A model generated the notes under the pieces. That model searched no databases, was not told where the DNA came from, and saw only the letters and a program-made list of their open reading frames with translations. From positions 1-17,562 of the forward strand of contig JAFGKO010000395.1 in assembly GCA_016928525.1 (NCBI GenBank): DNA of 17,562 bases. The letters are read 5' to 3'. The position numbers were made by a program, and so were the translations under genes. The first letter of the stretch is position 1. The number at the start of each line of letters is the position of its first letter. Shown here one piece after another: positions 1 to 7,634 of this stretch. Source of the DNA: Anaerolineales bacterium (lineage in GTDB: Bacteria; Chloroflexota; Anaerolineae; Anaerolineales; Villigracilaceae).

Positions 1-467
1 GGCCAGACATTATGCTGATTGGCAAGGCGCTCTCGGGCGGTTTCTATCCCGTTTCTGCGACGCTGGCCGACGAGTCCATCATGGGCTTGTTCACGCCGGG
101 GGAGCACGGCTCCACCTTCGGCGGGAATCCGCTGGGGGCAGCGGTGGCACGCGCCTCGCTGCGGGTGATCCGCGAGGAGAAACTGGCAGAGCGGGCAGAT
201 GAGTTGGGCACATATTTCATGGAACAATTGGCCGAGATCACCAGTCCGCATGTGAAGGAAGTGCGCGGGAAGGGACTGTTGATCGGCGTGGAATTGAAAC
301 AGGAGGCCCAAGGCGCGCGTCGCTTCTGCGAGGCTCTACAGGAACGTGGCATCCTGGCGAAGGAGACGCACGAGCACGTCATCCGCTTTGCCCCGCCCCT
401 GGTGATCGACAAGGAGACCATCGATTGGGCTTTGCCTCACATCCGTGAAGTATTGAATATGGTGTAA
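1..467 (+). CDS. rocD: Ornithine aminotransferase, 3' part (5' end outside window)
   Basis: This is the C-terminal part of a fold-type I PLP aminotransferase; the reading frame is open from base 3 and the 5' part lies outside the window. Ornithine aminotransferase converts ornithine plus 2-oxoglutarate to glutamate-5-semialdehyde and glutamate in the cytoplasm. The block PDIMLIGKALSGG carries the lysine that forms the Schiff base with PLP. The block GEHGSTFGGNPLG is typical of the ornithine-specific branch, and IRFAPPLVI near the end contains the arginine that binds the substrate carboxylate. About 154 residues are visible of a family norm near 400. An acetylornithine or 4-aminobutyrate aminotransferase is the alternative, but the wording around the lysine fits ornithine aminotransferase better. 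The next gene is 227 bp away behind palindromic repeats, so co-transcription is uncertain. Confidence 0.85.
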   Translation, partial: PDIMLIGKALSGGFYPVSATLADESIMGLFTPGEHGSTFGGNPLGAAVARASLRVIREEKLAERADELGTYFMEQLAEITSPHVKEVRGKGLLIGVELKQEAQGARRFCEALQERGILAKETHEHVIRFAPPLVIDKETIDWALPHIREVLNMV

Positions 468-514
468 ATATTTTTACCAGCCACCTGGTGTCTTTTATTA
501 TTGACTCTGTTACC

Positions 515-579
515 GGTGGTCGAGTACCGCGAAGCGGAGTATCGCCCGCCCCGGACCGCGGCGGGCCGGGGAGACCACC
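515..579. repeat. REP-like imperfect palindrome, copy 1
   Basis: The element is bounded by the inverted repeat GGTGGTC (515-521) and GACCACC (573-579). Inside it are the text GAGTACCGCGAAGCGGAGTATCG and a second GC-rich inverted pair, CCCGCC with GGCGGG. The pattern GGTCGAGTA...TATCG...GAGACCACC resembles a palindromic repeat I recognise from high-GC bacterial genomes, where it is usually dispersed between genes. It could form a stem-loop in RNA and act as a terminator or 3' stabiliser for the ornithine aminotransferase mRNA. That function is inferred. Confidence 0.6.
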
Positions 580-603
580 AAGCTTAGGGTTTCTTTTGCC
601 TTA

Positions 604-644
604 TTGGTCTCGATACGGCGCACGAACACCGCCTACTCGACCAA
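604..644. repeat. REP-like imperfect palindrome, copy 2 (inverted relative to copy 1)
   Basis: This copy is bounded by TTGGTC (604-609) and GACCAA (639-644). It reads TCTCGATACGGCGC and CGCCTACTCGACCAA, which on the opposite strand is GGTCGAGTAGGCG...CGCCGTATCGAGACC. It therefore has the same framework as the element at 515-579 but in opposite orientation and with a different central arm. Two head-to-head copies 25 bp apart are typical of REP/BIME-style repeats. It lies about 50 bp upstream of the alanine dehydrogenase start. Confidence 0.55.
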
Positions 645-694
645 CGGAGTACTTATAAGACAAAATGTTCTGAAAGTCTTGCGTGGAGGAAAAT

Positions 695-1798
695 ATGAAT
701 ATTGGAATTCCAAAAGAAAGACGCACTTTCGAGTTTCGCGTTGGGTTGCCGCCTGCGGGCGTCGAACTCCTGAAGCAGCACGGGCATTCGATTTTTGTCG
801 AGCATGAGGCGGGGATTGGCGCCGGGTTTCCGGACCAGGAGTACGAACGGGCCGGAGCGCGGATCGTATATTCCCCCGAGGAGGTCTTCGGCCGCGCAGA
901 TTTATTACTCAAGATTGCGCGTCCGCTGAAAGAGGAATTGGAGTGGTTGCGCAGCGGCACGATCCTGGCAGGCTTGTTGCACCTCGTCTCAGCCCGGCAG
1001 GACAAGATCGAGCTGCTGCTCAAGAACAAGATCACGTCGATTGCTTACGAGCAGATCGAGGAAGCGGACGGCACCACACCGGTCAAGAAGCCATTGGCGG
1101 AGATCGGCGGTCGCCTTACAGCCATCCTTGCGGCGCACTACATGCAGAACTACAAGGGCGGCAAAGGGATTTTGCTCAGCGGCGTTCCCGGTGTCCCGCC
1201 GGCAGAAGTGGTCATCATCGGAGGAGGCGTGGCTGGCACCGCCGCAACCCGTTCGTTCCTCGGCCTGGGTGCCCATGTGACCGTCCTCGACATGGACCTG
1301 CGAGCCTTGCAGCGTATCGACGAACGTTTCCCGGGAGTGGTCACTATGATCGCGACCCCGAACAACATCGCGCGCACCTGCGCCTATGCGGATGTAGTGG
1401 TAGGCGCTGTGCTCGTACCCAGGCAACGGGCTCCAATCGTTGTGACTCGGAAGATGGTTCAAAGCATGAAACCGCGCTCGATGATCATCGATATGAGCAT
1501 CGACCAGGGCGGTTGTGTCGAGACCTCGCGCCCAACCACCCACGAACGTTGTACCTATATCGAGGAAAACGTCATTCATTATTGTGTTCCGAATATGCCG
1601 GCGGCGGTGGCGCGTACGGCGACACACGCTTTCGTCAACGCGGCCATGTATTATATCCTTGACCTGGCCAATAAGGATTTGGAAACTGCCTTCAAGGAAT
1701 CGCCTGCGCTCGAGAAAGCCGTCAACACGCATGACGGTAAAATGGTACACCTGTCCCGCTTGAATGGGCCTGGAGGAACTTCCGATGGATTGGAATAG
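695..1798 (+). CDS. ald: Alanine dehydrogenase (NAD-dependent)
   Basis: The enzyme interconverts L-alanine plus NAD+ and pyruvate plus NADH and ammonia in the cytoplasm. The 367-residue length matches the family norm near 370. All key positions sit at the canonical numbering: R15 (FRVGL) and K73 (LLLKIARP) for pyruvate binding, H96 (GLLHLVSA) as catalytic acid/base, the Rossmann glycine loop GGGVAG at 176-181, and D270 within [15 protein letters not shown]. The ATG at 695 is chosen over a GTG at 683 because GGAGGA at 685-690 is a well-placed Shine-Dalgarno sequence and MNIGIPKE is the usual N-terminus. The 3' end overlaps the start of the CoA-transferase gene by 14 bp, so the two are almost surely co-transcribed and translationally coupled. 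A PntA-type transhydrogenase subunit is excluded by the length and the H96/D270 pattern. Confidence 0.95.
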   Translation: MNIGIPKERRTFEFRVGLPPAGVELLKQHGHSIFVEHEAGIGAGFPDQEYERAGARIVYSPEEVFGRADLLLKIARPLKEELEWLRSGTILAGLLHLVSARQDKIELLLKNKITSIAYEQIEEADGTTPVKKPLAEIGGRLTAILAAHYMQNYKGGKGILLSGVPGVPPAEVVIIGGGVAGTAATRSFLGLGAHVTVLDMDLRALQRIDERFPGVVTMIATPNNIARTCAYADVVVGAVLVPRQRAPIVVTRKMVQSMKPRSMIIDMSIDQGGCVETSRPTTHERCTYIEENVIHYCVPNMPAAVARTATHAFVNAAMYYILDLANKDLETAFKESPALEKAVNTHDGKMVHLSRLNGPGGTSDGLE

Positions 1799-3095
1799 CA
1801 TCTACAAGTCGCGGGTGGTCACCCCGCAGGAAGCAGTCAGGGCCATCAAGTCCGGAAATCGCATCTTCCTGACGGGGAACGTGTCCGTCCCGCAAAAGGT
1901 CCTGGCCGCGCTGGTGGAGTATGCGCCGAACCTTGAAAACGTGGAGATCTGCCAGGCGCTGACGGTGGGCTCCGCAGATTACGTCAGCCCGGAGATGGAG
2001 GGGCATTTACGGGTCAATTCCATCTTTATCAGCGCCAATATCCGCAAGGCGGTGCATGAAGGGCGTGCGGACTTTACGCCGGTGTTGCTGGCGGAATTCC
2101 CCTTACTTTTTAAGCGCGGCCTGCTGCCCCTGGACGCAGCCCTGATCCATGTATCTCCCCCGGACGAGCACGGCTTTTGCAGCCTGGGCGTGGAGGTTGG
2201 CCTGACGAAGTCACCGGCAGAGTCGGCCAAGATCATCATTGCCGAAGTCAACGAGCAGATGCCTCGTACGCTGGGCGATTCCTTCATCCATGTCAGCCGC
2301 TTGAACTATATCATTCCAGTCAATTATCCGATCTCGGAGTTGCCGATGGGTGAAGAGGAGCCGTCTGAGGTCGTTGAAAAGATTGCCAGGTACATTGCCG
2401 AACTGATCCCGGACGCAGCCACCATGCAGCTGGGTATCGGGGCCATCCCCGATGCAGTGCTCAAATTCCTCTTCGATAAGAAGGATTTAGGTATCCATAC
2501 CGAGTTGTTCTCGGATGGCGTGATCGACCTGGTTAATGCCGGCGTACTGACCAACGCGCAAAAGACGCTCCACCCCGGGAAAATCGTCGCCGGTTTTATG
2601 CTGGGTACCAAACGATTATATGATTGGGCTGACGACAATCCGCTGATCGAACTGCACCGCACGGAATATGTCAACGATCCCTTTGTGATTGCCCAGAACG
2701 AACGCATGGTCGCGGTGAACTCGGCCATCGAGGTGGATCTGACCGGGCAGGTCTGCGCCGACAGCATCGGGCCCAAGCTGTATTCGGGCGTCGGCGGCCA
2801 GTTGGATTTCATCTACGGCGCATCGCGTTCGAAAGGCGGCGTCCCCATCATCGCCCTGCCGAGCACGAACACCATGCGCGATGGTACGGTGCTCAGCAAG
2901 ATCGCCCCCCTGCTCAAGCATGGCGCAGGCGTTGTCACAACCAGAAATCACGTGCGATACATCGTTACTGAGTACGGTGTCGCCGACCTGTATGGCAAAA
3001 CCATCCGCGATCGTGCTACCCAATTGATCAACATTGCGCATCCCGACTTCAGGGAAGATTTGAAGAAACAGGCGCAAGAACTGCATTACATCTAA
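1785..3095 (+). CDS. Acetyl-CoA hydrolase/transferase family CoA-transferase (4-hydroxybutyrate/butyrate CoA-transferase type)
   Basis: This 436-residue protein belongs to the class I CoA-transferase family that includes 4-hydroxybutyrate CoA-transferase and butyryl-CoA:acetate CoA-transferase. Such enzymes move CoA between acyl-CoA and a free acid through a covalent glutamyl-CoA intermediate. The N-terminus [10 protein letters not shown] is typical of the AbfT-like branch. The glycine-rich QLGIGAIPDAV block is at about 215-225, the expected catalytic glutamate is E240 in GIHTELFSDGV, and ALPSTNTMRDGT lies further on. The ATG at 1785 is preferred to one at 1764 because GGAGGA at 1772-1777 precedes it at proper spacing. 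It overlaps alanine dehydrogenase by 14 bp. A role in making or consuming acetate, propionate or butyrate during amino-acid or sugar fermentation is likely. The exact acyl substrates cannot be read from sequence alone. Confidence 0.85.
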   Translation: MDWNSIYKSRVVTPQEAVRAIKSGNRIFLTGNVSVPQKVLAALVEYAPNLENVEICQALTVGSADYVSPEMEGHLRVNSIFISANIRKAVHEGRADFTPVLLAEFPLLFKRGLLPLDAALIHVSPPDEHGFCSLGVEVGLTKSPAESAKIIIAEVNEQMPRTLGDSFIHVSRLNYIIPVNYPISELPMGEEEPSEVVEKIARYIAELIPDAATMQLGIGAIPDAVLKFLFDKKDLGIHTELFSDGVIDLVNAGVLTNAQKTLHPGKIVAGFMLGTKRLYDWADDNPLIELHRTEYVNDPFVIAQNERMVAVNSAIEVDLTGQVCADSIGPKLYSGVGGQLDFIYGASRSKGGVPIIALPSTNTMRDGTVLSKIAPLLKHGAGVVTTRNHVRYIVTEYGVADLYGKTIRDRATQLINIAHPDFREDLKKQAQELHYI

Positions 3096-3108
3096 AGATA
3101 GTATCTTT
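3094..3108. repeat. Small AT-rich perfect palindrome over the CoA-transferase stop codon
   Basis: AAAGATA (3094-3100) and TATCTTT (3102-3108) form a 7+1+7 palindrome that overlaps the stop codon at 3093-3095 and is followed by TTC. It could be a weak stem-loop or a protein-binding site. No function is assigned. Confidence 0.35.
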
Positions 3109-3123
3109 TCAATAAAATCGGGT

Positions 3124-3155
3124 GTGGGGCAACCCCACGTTCCCTCTCTTTTTGA
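3124..3155 (+). terminator. GC-rich hairpin followed by a pyrimidine/T-rich stretch between the CoA-transferase and pyruvate kinase genes
   Basis: GTGGGG (3124-3129), loop CAA, and CCCCAC (3133-3138) form a tight stem. It is followed by TTCCCTCTCTTTTT. The arrangement resembles an intrinsic terminator or attenuator, although the T-run begins about eight bases after the stem, which weakens the case. It lies 16 bp after the palindrome at 3094-3108 and about 40 bp before the pyruvate kinase ATG. It may reduce read-through into that gene. Confidence 0.4.
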
Positions 3156-3177
3156 GAAGGCAAAAGATGAGATTAAA

Positions 3178-4611
3178 ATGGATCGAAAAGCCAAAATTGT
3201 AGCTACGATAGGCCCGGCCTGTGATGACGAGGCCATGCTGGAACGCCTGATTCGGGCGGGCGTCAATGTCGCGCGCCTGAACTTCTCGCACGGCACACAC
3301 GAACAACACGCGGCTCGTATCAAGAAAATCCGGGCGATTGCGGAACGCCTGGGCATTTCCGTAGGGATTCTCCAGGATCTGCAGGGGCCCAAGATCCGTG
3401 TCGGGCGCTTGCCTGCCCCCATGCAATTGGAAGAAGGGGCGCGGGTAACCCTGTATGTCGCGGATGATGAGCCGCCGGATACAATCGGGCAGGTCATCCC
3501 GGTGGACTTCCGCCAGCTCTTCGAAGCAGTCCGGACCGGGGAACGGCTGCTGCTCGATGACGGTCGTCTTACGCTGGAAGTCGATTCCGTCAGCGGCCGC
3601 GCCTTGAACGCGCATGTCGTTGTCGGCGGTCTGCTGACTTCCCATAAGGGCATCAACCTGCCGGGCGTCCAGTTGCGTTTTTCCGGGTTCACAAAAAAGG
3701 ACGAGAAGGACCTCGCATTTGGTATCGAGCAGGAGGTGGATGCGGTTGCAATTTCCTTTGTGCGTACCGCCGGGGATGTCAAGCAGGTGTGCAATGCAAT
3801 GGAACGCCTCTCGCAAGGAAAACCATTACCGTTATTGATCGCCAAATTGGAACGTCCTGAAGCGTTGGAGAATCTGGATGAGATCCTGGATTACGTAGAG
3901 GGTGTCATGGTAGCGCGCGGTGACCTGGGCGTCGAAGTGCCCCCGGAGCGTGTGCCGGTTCTTCAGAAGCATATCATCCAGAAAGCCAATGACCGCGCCA
4001 AGCTGGTCATCACCGCCACGCAAATGTTGGAGTCGATGATCCAGAACCCACTGCCAACCCGGGCAGAGGCATCGGATGTTGCTAACGCCATCTTTGATGG
4101 CACGGATGCCGTGATGCTCTCTGCAGAAACAGCTTCAGGCCAGTATCCTCTTGAAGTTGTTGAGATGATGGACCGGATCGTCTGTGAAGCTGAAACCCAT
4201 TTTCTGGAATGGGGTACCGAACAAGGCCGCATCGCCGGGTTGGGAGAGAGCGATGCCGCGTCGATGGCACGCGCCTCGCATGAGTTAGCGCGTGACCGTG
4301 ATGTTGCGGCGGTATCGGTCTTTACGATGACAGGCAGCACGGCCTGGCTGATGTCGAAAGTCCGCCCGGCCAAACGCATCCTGGCGTTTACCCCTGAAGT
4401 CTTAACTTATCGTAAAATGGCTTTTTTGTGGGGTGTTCAGCCTCAACTTATGCCTTTTGTCAACACACTGGAGGAGATGATACAGCAAGTCGATGCGGAG
4501 ATGATGAAATCCGGGATCAAGCCCGGCCAGCAGGTTGTGTTGGTGTGTGGTTTTCCGGTGGGGGCTATGCGCCCGCCAAACATGGCCTTGTTGCATACCG
4601 TGGGGGAATGA
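3178..4611 (+). CDS. pyk: Pyruvate kinase
   Basis: The enzyme transfers phosphate from phosphoenolpyruvate to ADP, giving pyruvate and ATP, as the last step of glycolysis. The 477-residue length matches the bacterial type without the extra C-terminal PEP-utiliser domain. The N-terminus KAKIVATIGPA is typical. LNFSHG at 34-39 follows R33, and LQGPKIRVG is at 68-76. IAKLERPE carries catalytic K223 and metal ligand E225, and ARGDLGVE carries D249. TATQMLESM and PTRAEASDVANAIFDGTD complete the active site. A GTG at 3124 would extend the frame by 18 residues, but that stretch is a hairpin and not conserved protein, so the ATG at 3178 is chosen. The ribosome-binding site is weak (GATGAG). Its context beside alanine dehydrogenase and a CoA-transferase suggests a pyruvate-node cluster. 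Confidence 0.95.
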   Translation: MDRKAKIVATIGPACDDEAMLERLIRAGVNVARLNFSHGTHEQHAARIKKIRAIAERLGISVGILQDLQGPKIRVGRLPAPMQLEEGARVTLYVADDEPPDTIGQVIPVDFRQLFEAVRTGERLLLDDGRLTLEVDSVSGRALNAHVVVGGLLTSHKGINLPGVQLRFSGFTKKDEKDLAFGIEQEVDAVAISFVRTAGDVKQVCNAMERLSQGKPLPLLIAKLERPEALENLDEILDYVEGVMVARGDLGVEVPPERVPVLQKHIIQKANDRAKLVITATQMLESMIQNPLPTRAEASDVANAIFDGTDAVMLSAETASGQYPLEVVEMMDRIVCEAETHFLEWGTEQGRIAGLGESDAASMARASHELARDRDVAAVSVFTMTGSTAWLMSKVRPAKRILAFTPEVLTYRKMAFLWGVQPQLMPFVNTLEEMIQQVDAEMMKSGIKPGQQVVLVCGFPVGAMRPPNMALLHTVGE

Positions 4612-4640
4612 GAATTACTCGACAAAACTATCCAGGGAAC

Positions 4641-4681
4641 AGGAGATTGCCACGTCGGCTTGCGGCCTCCTTGCAATGACA
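4641..4681. repeat. REP-like palindrome between convergent genes (ATTGC...GCAAT type)
   Basis: ATTGC (4646-4650) and GCAAT (4673-4677) flank a GC-rich centre. Read on the minus strand, the element begins TGTCATTGCAAGGAGGCCG and ends in GGCAATCTCCT. I recognise this as the widespread bacterial interspersed repeat of the form GTCATTGCGAGGAG...GAAGCAATCTCC. It lies in the 99-bp spacer between convergent pyruvate kinase and amylosucrase genes, where it could act as a bidirectional transcript-end structure. No clear T-run is seen on either strand. Confidence 0.6.
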
Positions 4682-4710
4682 TCAAATTCGTGATTTACTG
4701 GATTGGTTTT

Positions 4711-6654
4711 TTATTCCAAGATCAGTAACTCATAGGGAGATAGCGACAATTCTTCCCCATCCTTGATTTCACTGCTACCGTATATCTGCTGTTTGTTATA
4801 ACAATTATTTTGACTCAAAATGTAAGCTGGAACGGTTTGCCTGCCTTCACTGAAGTTGGCTAAGACGATTGCTCTTTGCCCGGCAAATAAACGCGTGTAA
4901 CCCAACACGTGCACATTCTCTGTAGCAATAATTTCCAGTTCCCCACCCGAAAATACTGGATGCTTTTTCCGTAACGAAATAAGACTCTTCAAACTTTGGA
5001 AAACCCGGCCTTCGACGGTGTCTGGATCATTGCGGCGTGCATAGGCATCCCAGTCTGCGAGAGGGCGGTGCGCCCAGCGGCTGTCGCGTTTGTGGAGGGG
5101 GTGATCGCGATAGCTGTAGTCGTTCAGTGTGCCGATTTCATCGCCCAGGTAAATGAGCGGAATGCCACCAACAGTCATAATAATGCCATGCATAAGCGCA
5201 ATACGCCGAATGGCAAGTTCTACTTCCTGCGGACCTTCCTCGCGGATGGCTTTTTCCAGCCCGGCCAGGGAGGCGCAGGTTCCAGAGATACGGCAGTCGC
5301 CGGTTTTGGGGTTTTCCTGGAACGGTAAGCCGCGTGCAAAACTGCCGGGGAAACGGCCGCGATAGAATTCATTGAGAAACTGGCGATGATCGTAAGCATT
5401 GACGCCGAGCTGGGCAGCGTCATCGTCGGAAAATGTCCAGCCGATGTCGTCATGGCAGCGCACGTAATTTACCCAGGCAGTTCCAGGTTCCAGTTTGAAG
5501 CGGGTTGCCAGCGCCTGTGCCAGCAAGCGGACTTTCCTGGTCGCCAGTGAGTTCCATAGCAAGGCCATCAACAATGGATTGTACGAGAGCTGGCATTCCT
5601 GTGGAGATACGTACTTTATGACTTCATCAGGGTGCACAATGGCTTCGGATTTGAACAACAAGGCTGGGGCAGCGATACGCGCGACTGCGTTGAAGGCCTG
5701 GATGAGTGTATGTGCTTCTGGCAAGTTCTCGCAACTGGTCCCCAGTTTCTTCCAAATGAATGCTACTGCGTCAAGACGCAATATTTCTACGCCTTGATTG
5801 GCAAGAAAAAGCATTTCCCCAGCCATGCGGTTGAAGACTGTGGGATTGGCGTAATTCAAGTCCCACTGGTAGTTGTGGAAGGTTGTCCAGACCCAACTCT
5901 TGACATCTTCATGATAGGTAAAAGCGCCGCCATGTTCTTCTGGGAAGATTTCACGCAAATAGCGCTCGTAAGCATCTGGCATGGCATGATCAGGGAAAAA
6001 ATGGTACATTTCCTGGAAATCTGGTTCACCGGCGAGTGCACGCAAAGCCCAGGTATGCTCGTCCGATGTGTGGTTGAAAACCAGATCCGCAACCAAACTA
6101 ATACCGACTTCGCGTAGATCGCGGGCTAAAGAGGCCAATTGCTCCATCCTGCCCAGCGGCGGATGGACTTCCCGGTAGCTGCTGACGGCGTACCCGCCAT
6201 CGTTCTCGCTCTCTGGCATTTTGAAGAATGGCATCAGGTGTAAATAGGTCAGTCCGAGCTCTTGAAAATAAGGGATTTTCGAGTGCAGCCCTTCCAGGTC
6301 ACCGGCAAACAAATCGACGTAACAGACTCCGCCCAGGAGCTGGTTCGAGTGAAACCAGAGTGGATTCTCTTCTCGAGCATCGTCCAGGATGCGCAGGTCG
6401 GCGGGACGCGCAAACCAGGCGCGCGCTAAACTGGCGAGCAAATCTTCGATATGGAAGAAGAAATCGTAACGGTTGCTGTATAAGCTGTAGTAGAGCCGGA
6501 AGAGCAAGGGGAAATGCCGATGCAAACGGGCGGAAAAGGCTTCCCAGCCCTCAGCATCAGCCTTGATCTGATCGGCCAAGTTGGTTTCCAGGCGGGACAA
6601 CAGACGATTAAGGGTGCGTAAGGCTTCGCGATCGATGGAAATAGGGAGAGTCAT
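4711..6654 (-). CDS. Amylosucrase (GH13 subfamily 4), cytoplasmic
   Basis: Amylosucrase takes sucrose and transfers its glucosyl unit to the end of an alpha-1,4-glucan such as glycogen, releasing fructose, with no nucleotide sugar needed. The 647-residue length is close to the Neisseria enzyme (636). An N-terminal helical domain occupies about 1-95, then a (beta/alpha)8 barrel and a C-terminal beta domain. The expected catalytic residues are nucleophile D295 (RLDAVAF), acid/base E337 (LFKSEAIV) and transition-state D402 (RCHDDIGWTF). H195 and R293 also sit in place. [21 protein letters not shown] and RGLPFQENPKTGDCR are hallmarks of subfamily 4. No signal peptide is seen, so it should act on imported sucrose. 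It is the last gene of the operon, 46 nt after fructokinase, and has no clear Shine-Dalgarno sequence. A hydrolysing relative (sucrose hydrolase, same subfamily) cannot be excluded. Confidence 0.88.
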   Translation of the reverse strand: MTLPISIDREALRTLNRLLSRLETNLADQIKADAEGWEAFSARLHRHFPLLFRLYYSLYSNRYDFFFHIEDLLASLARAWFARPADLRILDDAREENPLWFHSNQLLGGVCYVDLFAGDLEGLHSKIPYFQELGLTYLHLMPFFKMPESENDGGYAVSSYREVHPPLGRMEQLASLARDLREVGISLVADLVFNHTSDEHTWALRALAGEPDFQEMYHFFPDHAMPDAYERYLREIFPEEHGGAFTYHEDVKSWVWTTFHNYQWDLNYANPTVFNRMAGEMLFLANQGVEILRLDAVAFIWKKLGTSCENLPEAHTLIQAFNAVARIAAPALLFKSEAIVHPDEVIKYVSPQECQLSYNPLLMALLWNSLATRKVRLLAQALATRFKLEPGTAWVNYVRCHDDIGWTFSDDDAAQLGVNAYDHRQFLNEFYRGRFPGSFARGLPFQENPKTGDCRISGTCASLAGLEKAIREEGPQEVELAIRRIALMHGIIMTVGGIPLIYLGDEIGTLNDYSYRDHPLHKRDSRWAHRPLADWDAYARRNDPDTVEGRVFQSLKSLISLRKKHPVFSGGELEIIATENVHVLGYTRLFAGQRAIVLANFSEGRQTVPAYILSQNNCYNKQQIYGSSEIKDGEELSLSPYELLILE

Positions 6655-6669
6655 GCAATAGCTTCAACG

Positions 6670-6690
6670 GGGATGAACAGGATGACGGGA
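6670..6690. repeat. Short direct repeat GGATGA-ACA-GGATGA
   Basis: The spacer between the fructokinase and amylosucrase genes contains GGATGAACAGGATGA. This is two copies of GGATGA with a 9-bp period, and reads TCATCCTGTTCATCC on the minus strand. Similar text occurs as dispersed repeats in many bacterial genomes, so this may be a fragment of such an element. It occupies the place where a ribosome-binding site for amylosucrase would be sought. Confidence 0.35.
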
Positions 6691-6700
6691 ATTCTTACTT

Positions 6701-7633
6701 TTAGATGTTTGTAACTATCAATTGCGCCAGGGCAATAGCGCCCAGCACGCCGGCGCGTCCGCCAAGCACGGGTGGGACAATGTAACTGTCAATATTTTCC
6801 AGTATTTCGGCAGACTGCACGTAACCATTCAACGTAGCTTGCGTTTTCTGCCGGATGAGCGGCATCAGCTGTGGTTGTTGCGCAACGCCGCCTCCAAGGA
6901 TGATGCGTTGAGGCGAGAGCGTGCAAATAAAGGCTCTCAGGGCCAGGGCAATGTAATGCGCTTCCAAATCCCAGGCAGGGTGATCGGGCGGCAGGGTTTC
7001 GGCCTTCTGTCCCCAGCGTTTTTCCATGGCTGGGCCAGAAGCCATCCCTTCGAAGCAATCGCTATGAAAAGGGCAGTTGCCTTCGAAAGGATCAGCCATT
7101 TTGTCGTGCGGGAGAGGAATGTGTCCCATTTCAGGGTGCAGCAGGCCGTGCATGAGTTTCCCATTGGTCAGCCCACCGCCGCCAATGCCGGTACCGATGG
7201 TCAGGTATATGAAGGTATCCAGTCCCTGTGCCGCTCCCCAACGCCACTCCCCCAGTGCTGCGCCGTTGACATCGGTATCGAGGCCGATGGGCACATTCAG
7301 GGCTGCATACAACGGGCCGACGATGTCCGCATTCGTCCAGCCGGGTTTGGGCGTGGGCAAGATGTGGCCGAAAGTAACGGAAGCCCCCTGCGGGGATGAT
7401 ACAGGCCGAAGGTCCAGAGGGCCGAACGAGGCAACGCCGATCGCAGCGAGCGGGCCCAAGGCCTGGGTTTGCTCCTTGAAGAAGCCTACAGCCCGGGTCA
7501 GCGTCTCATCCGGTGTGGTGGTGGGGAAACGCGTTTCTGCCAGGATTTTGCCTGCTCCAGTTCCGACGGCGCAAACGAATTTTGTGCCGCCGCCTTCGAT
7601 GCCGCCATAGATAATGGATGAATGAGCACTCAT
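6701..7633 (-). CDS. ROK-family fructokinase
   Basis: This 310-residue ROK-family kinase most likely phosphorylates fructose with ATP to fructose-6-phosphate. The N-terminal phosphate loop [10 protein letters not shown] is at 10-19, the acidic catalytic segment [13 protein letters not shown] at about 118-130, and the second ATP-binding block GTGIGGG at 147-153. A zinc site of the fructokinase subgroup is formed by H171 with C187, H190 and C193 ([12 protein letters not shown]); glucokinases of the family instead show a CxCGxxGC pattern. The ATG is separated from the stop codon of trehalose synthase by one base, so the two are translationally coupled. The next gene, amylosucrase, frees fructose, which fits the predicted substrate. 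Mannose or another hexose as substrate is possible but less likely in this context. Confidence 0.87.
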   Translation of the reverse strand: MSAHSSIIYGGIEGGGTKFVCAVGTGAGKILAETRFPTTTPDETLTRAVGFFKEQTQALGPLAAIGVASFGPLDLRPVSSPQGASVTFGHILPTPKPGWTNADIVGPLYAALNVPIGLDTDVNGAALGEWRWGAAQGLDTFIYLTIGTGIGGGGLTNGKLMHGLLHPEMGHIPLPHDKMADPFEGNCPFHSDCFEGMASGPAMEKRWGQKAETLPPDHPAWDLEAHYIALALRAFICTLSPQRIILGGGVAQQPQLMPLIRQKTQATLNGYVQSAEILENIDSYIVPPVLGGRAGVLGAIALAQLIVTNI

Positions 7634-7634
7634 T

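Noticed and set aside
648..665. TATAAG at 654-659 as a promoter for alanine dehydrogenase
   Set aside because: No -35 box or extended -10 motif is visible at the right distance, and the region overlaps the edge of the REP-like repeat.
989..1801. Long minus-strand open frame opposite alanine dehydrogenase
   Set aside because: It is an antisense shadow of a gene whose catalytic residues all fall at canonical positions; its translation resembles no protein family.
3124..3177. GTG start extending pyruvate kinase by 18 residues
   Set aside because: The extension covers a GC hairpin and T-rich tract, is not protein-like for this family, and MDRKAKIVATIGP at 3178 is the normal N-terminus.
2616..3845. 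409-codon minus-strand open frame opposite the CoA-transferase and pyruvate kinase genes
   Set aside because: It spans two well-supported plus-strand genes in GC-rich DNA and has no recognisable domain or ribosome-binding site; it is a compositional artefact.
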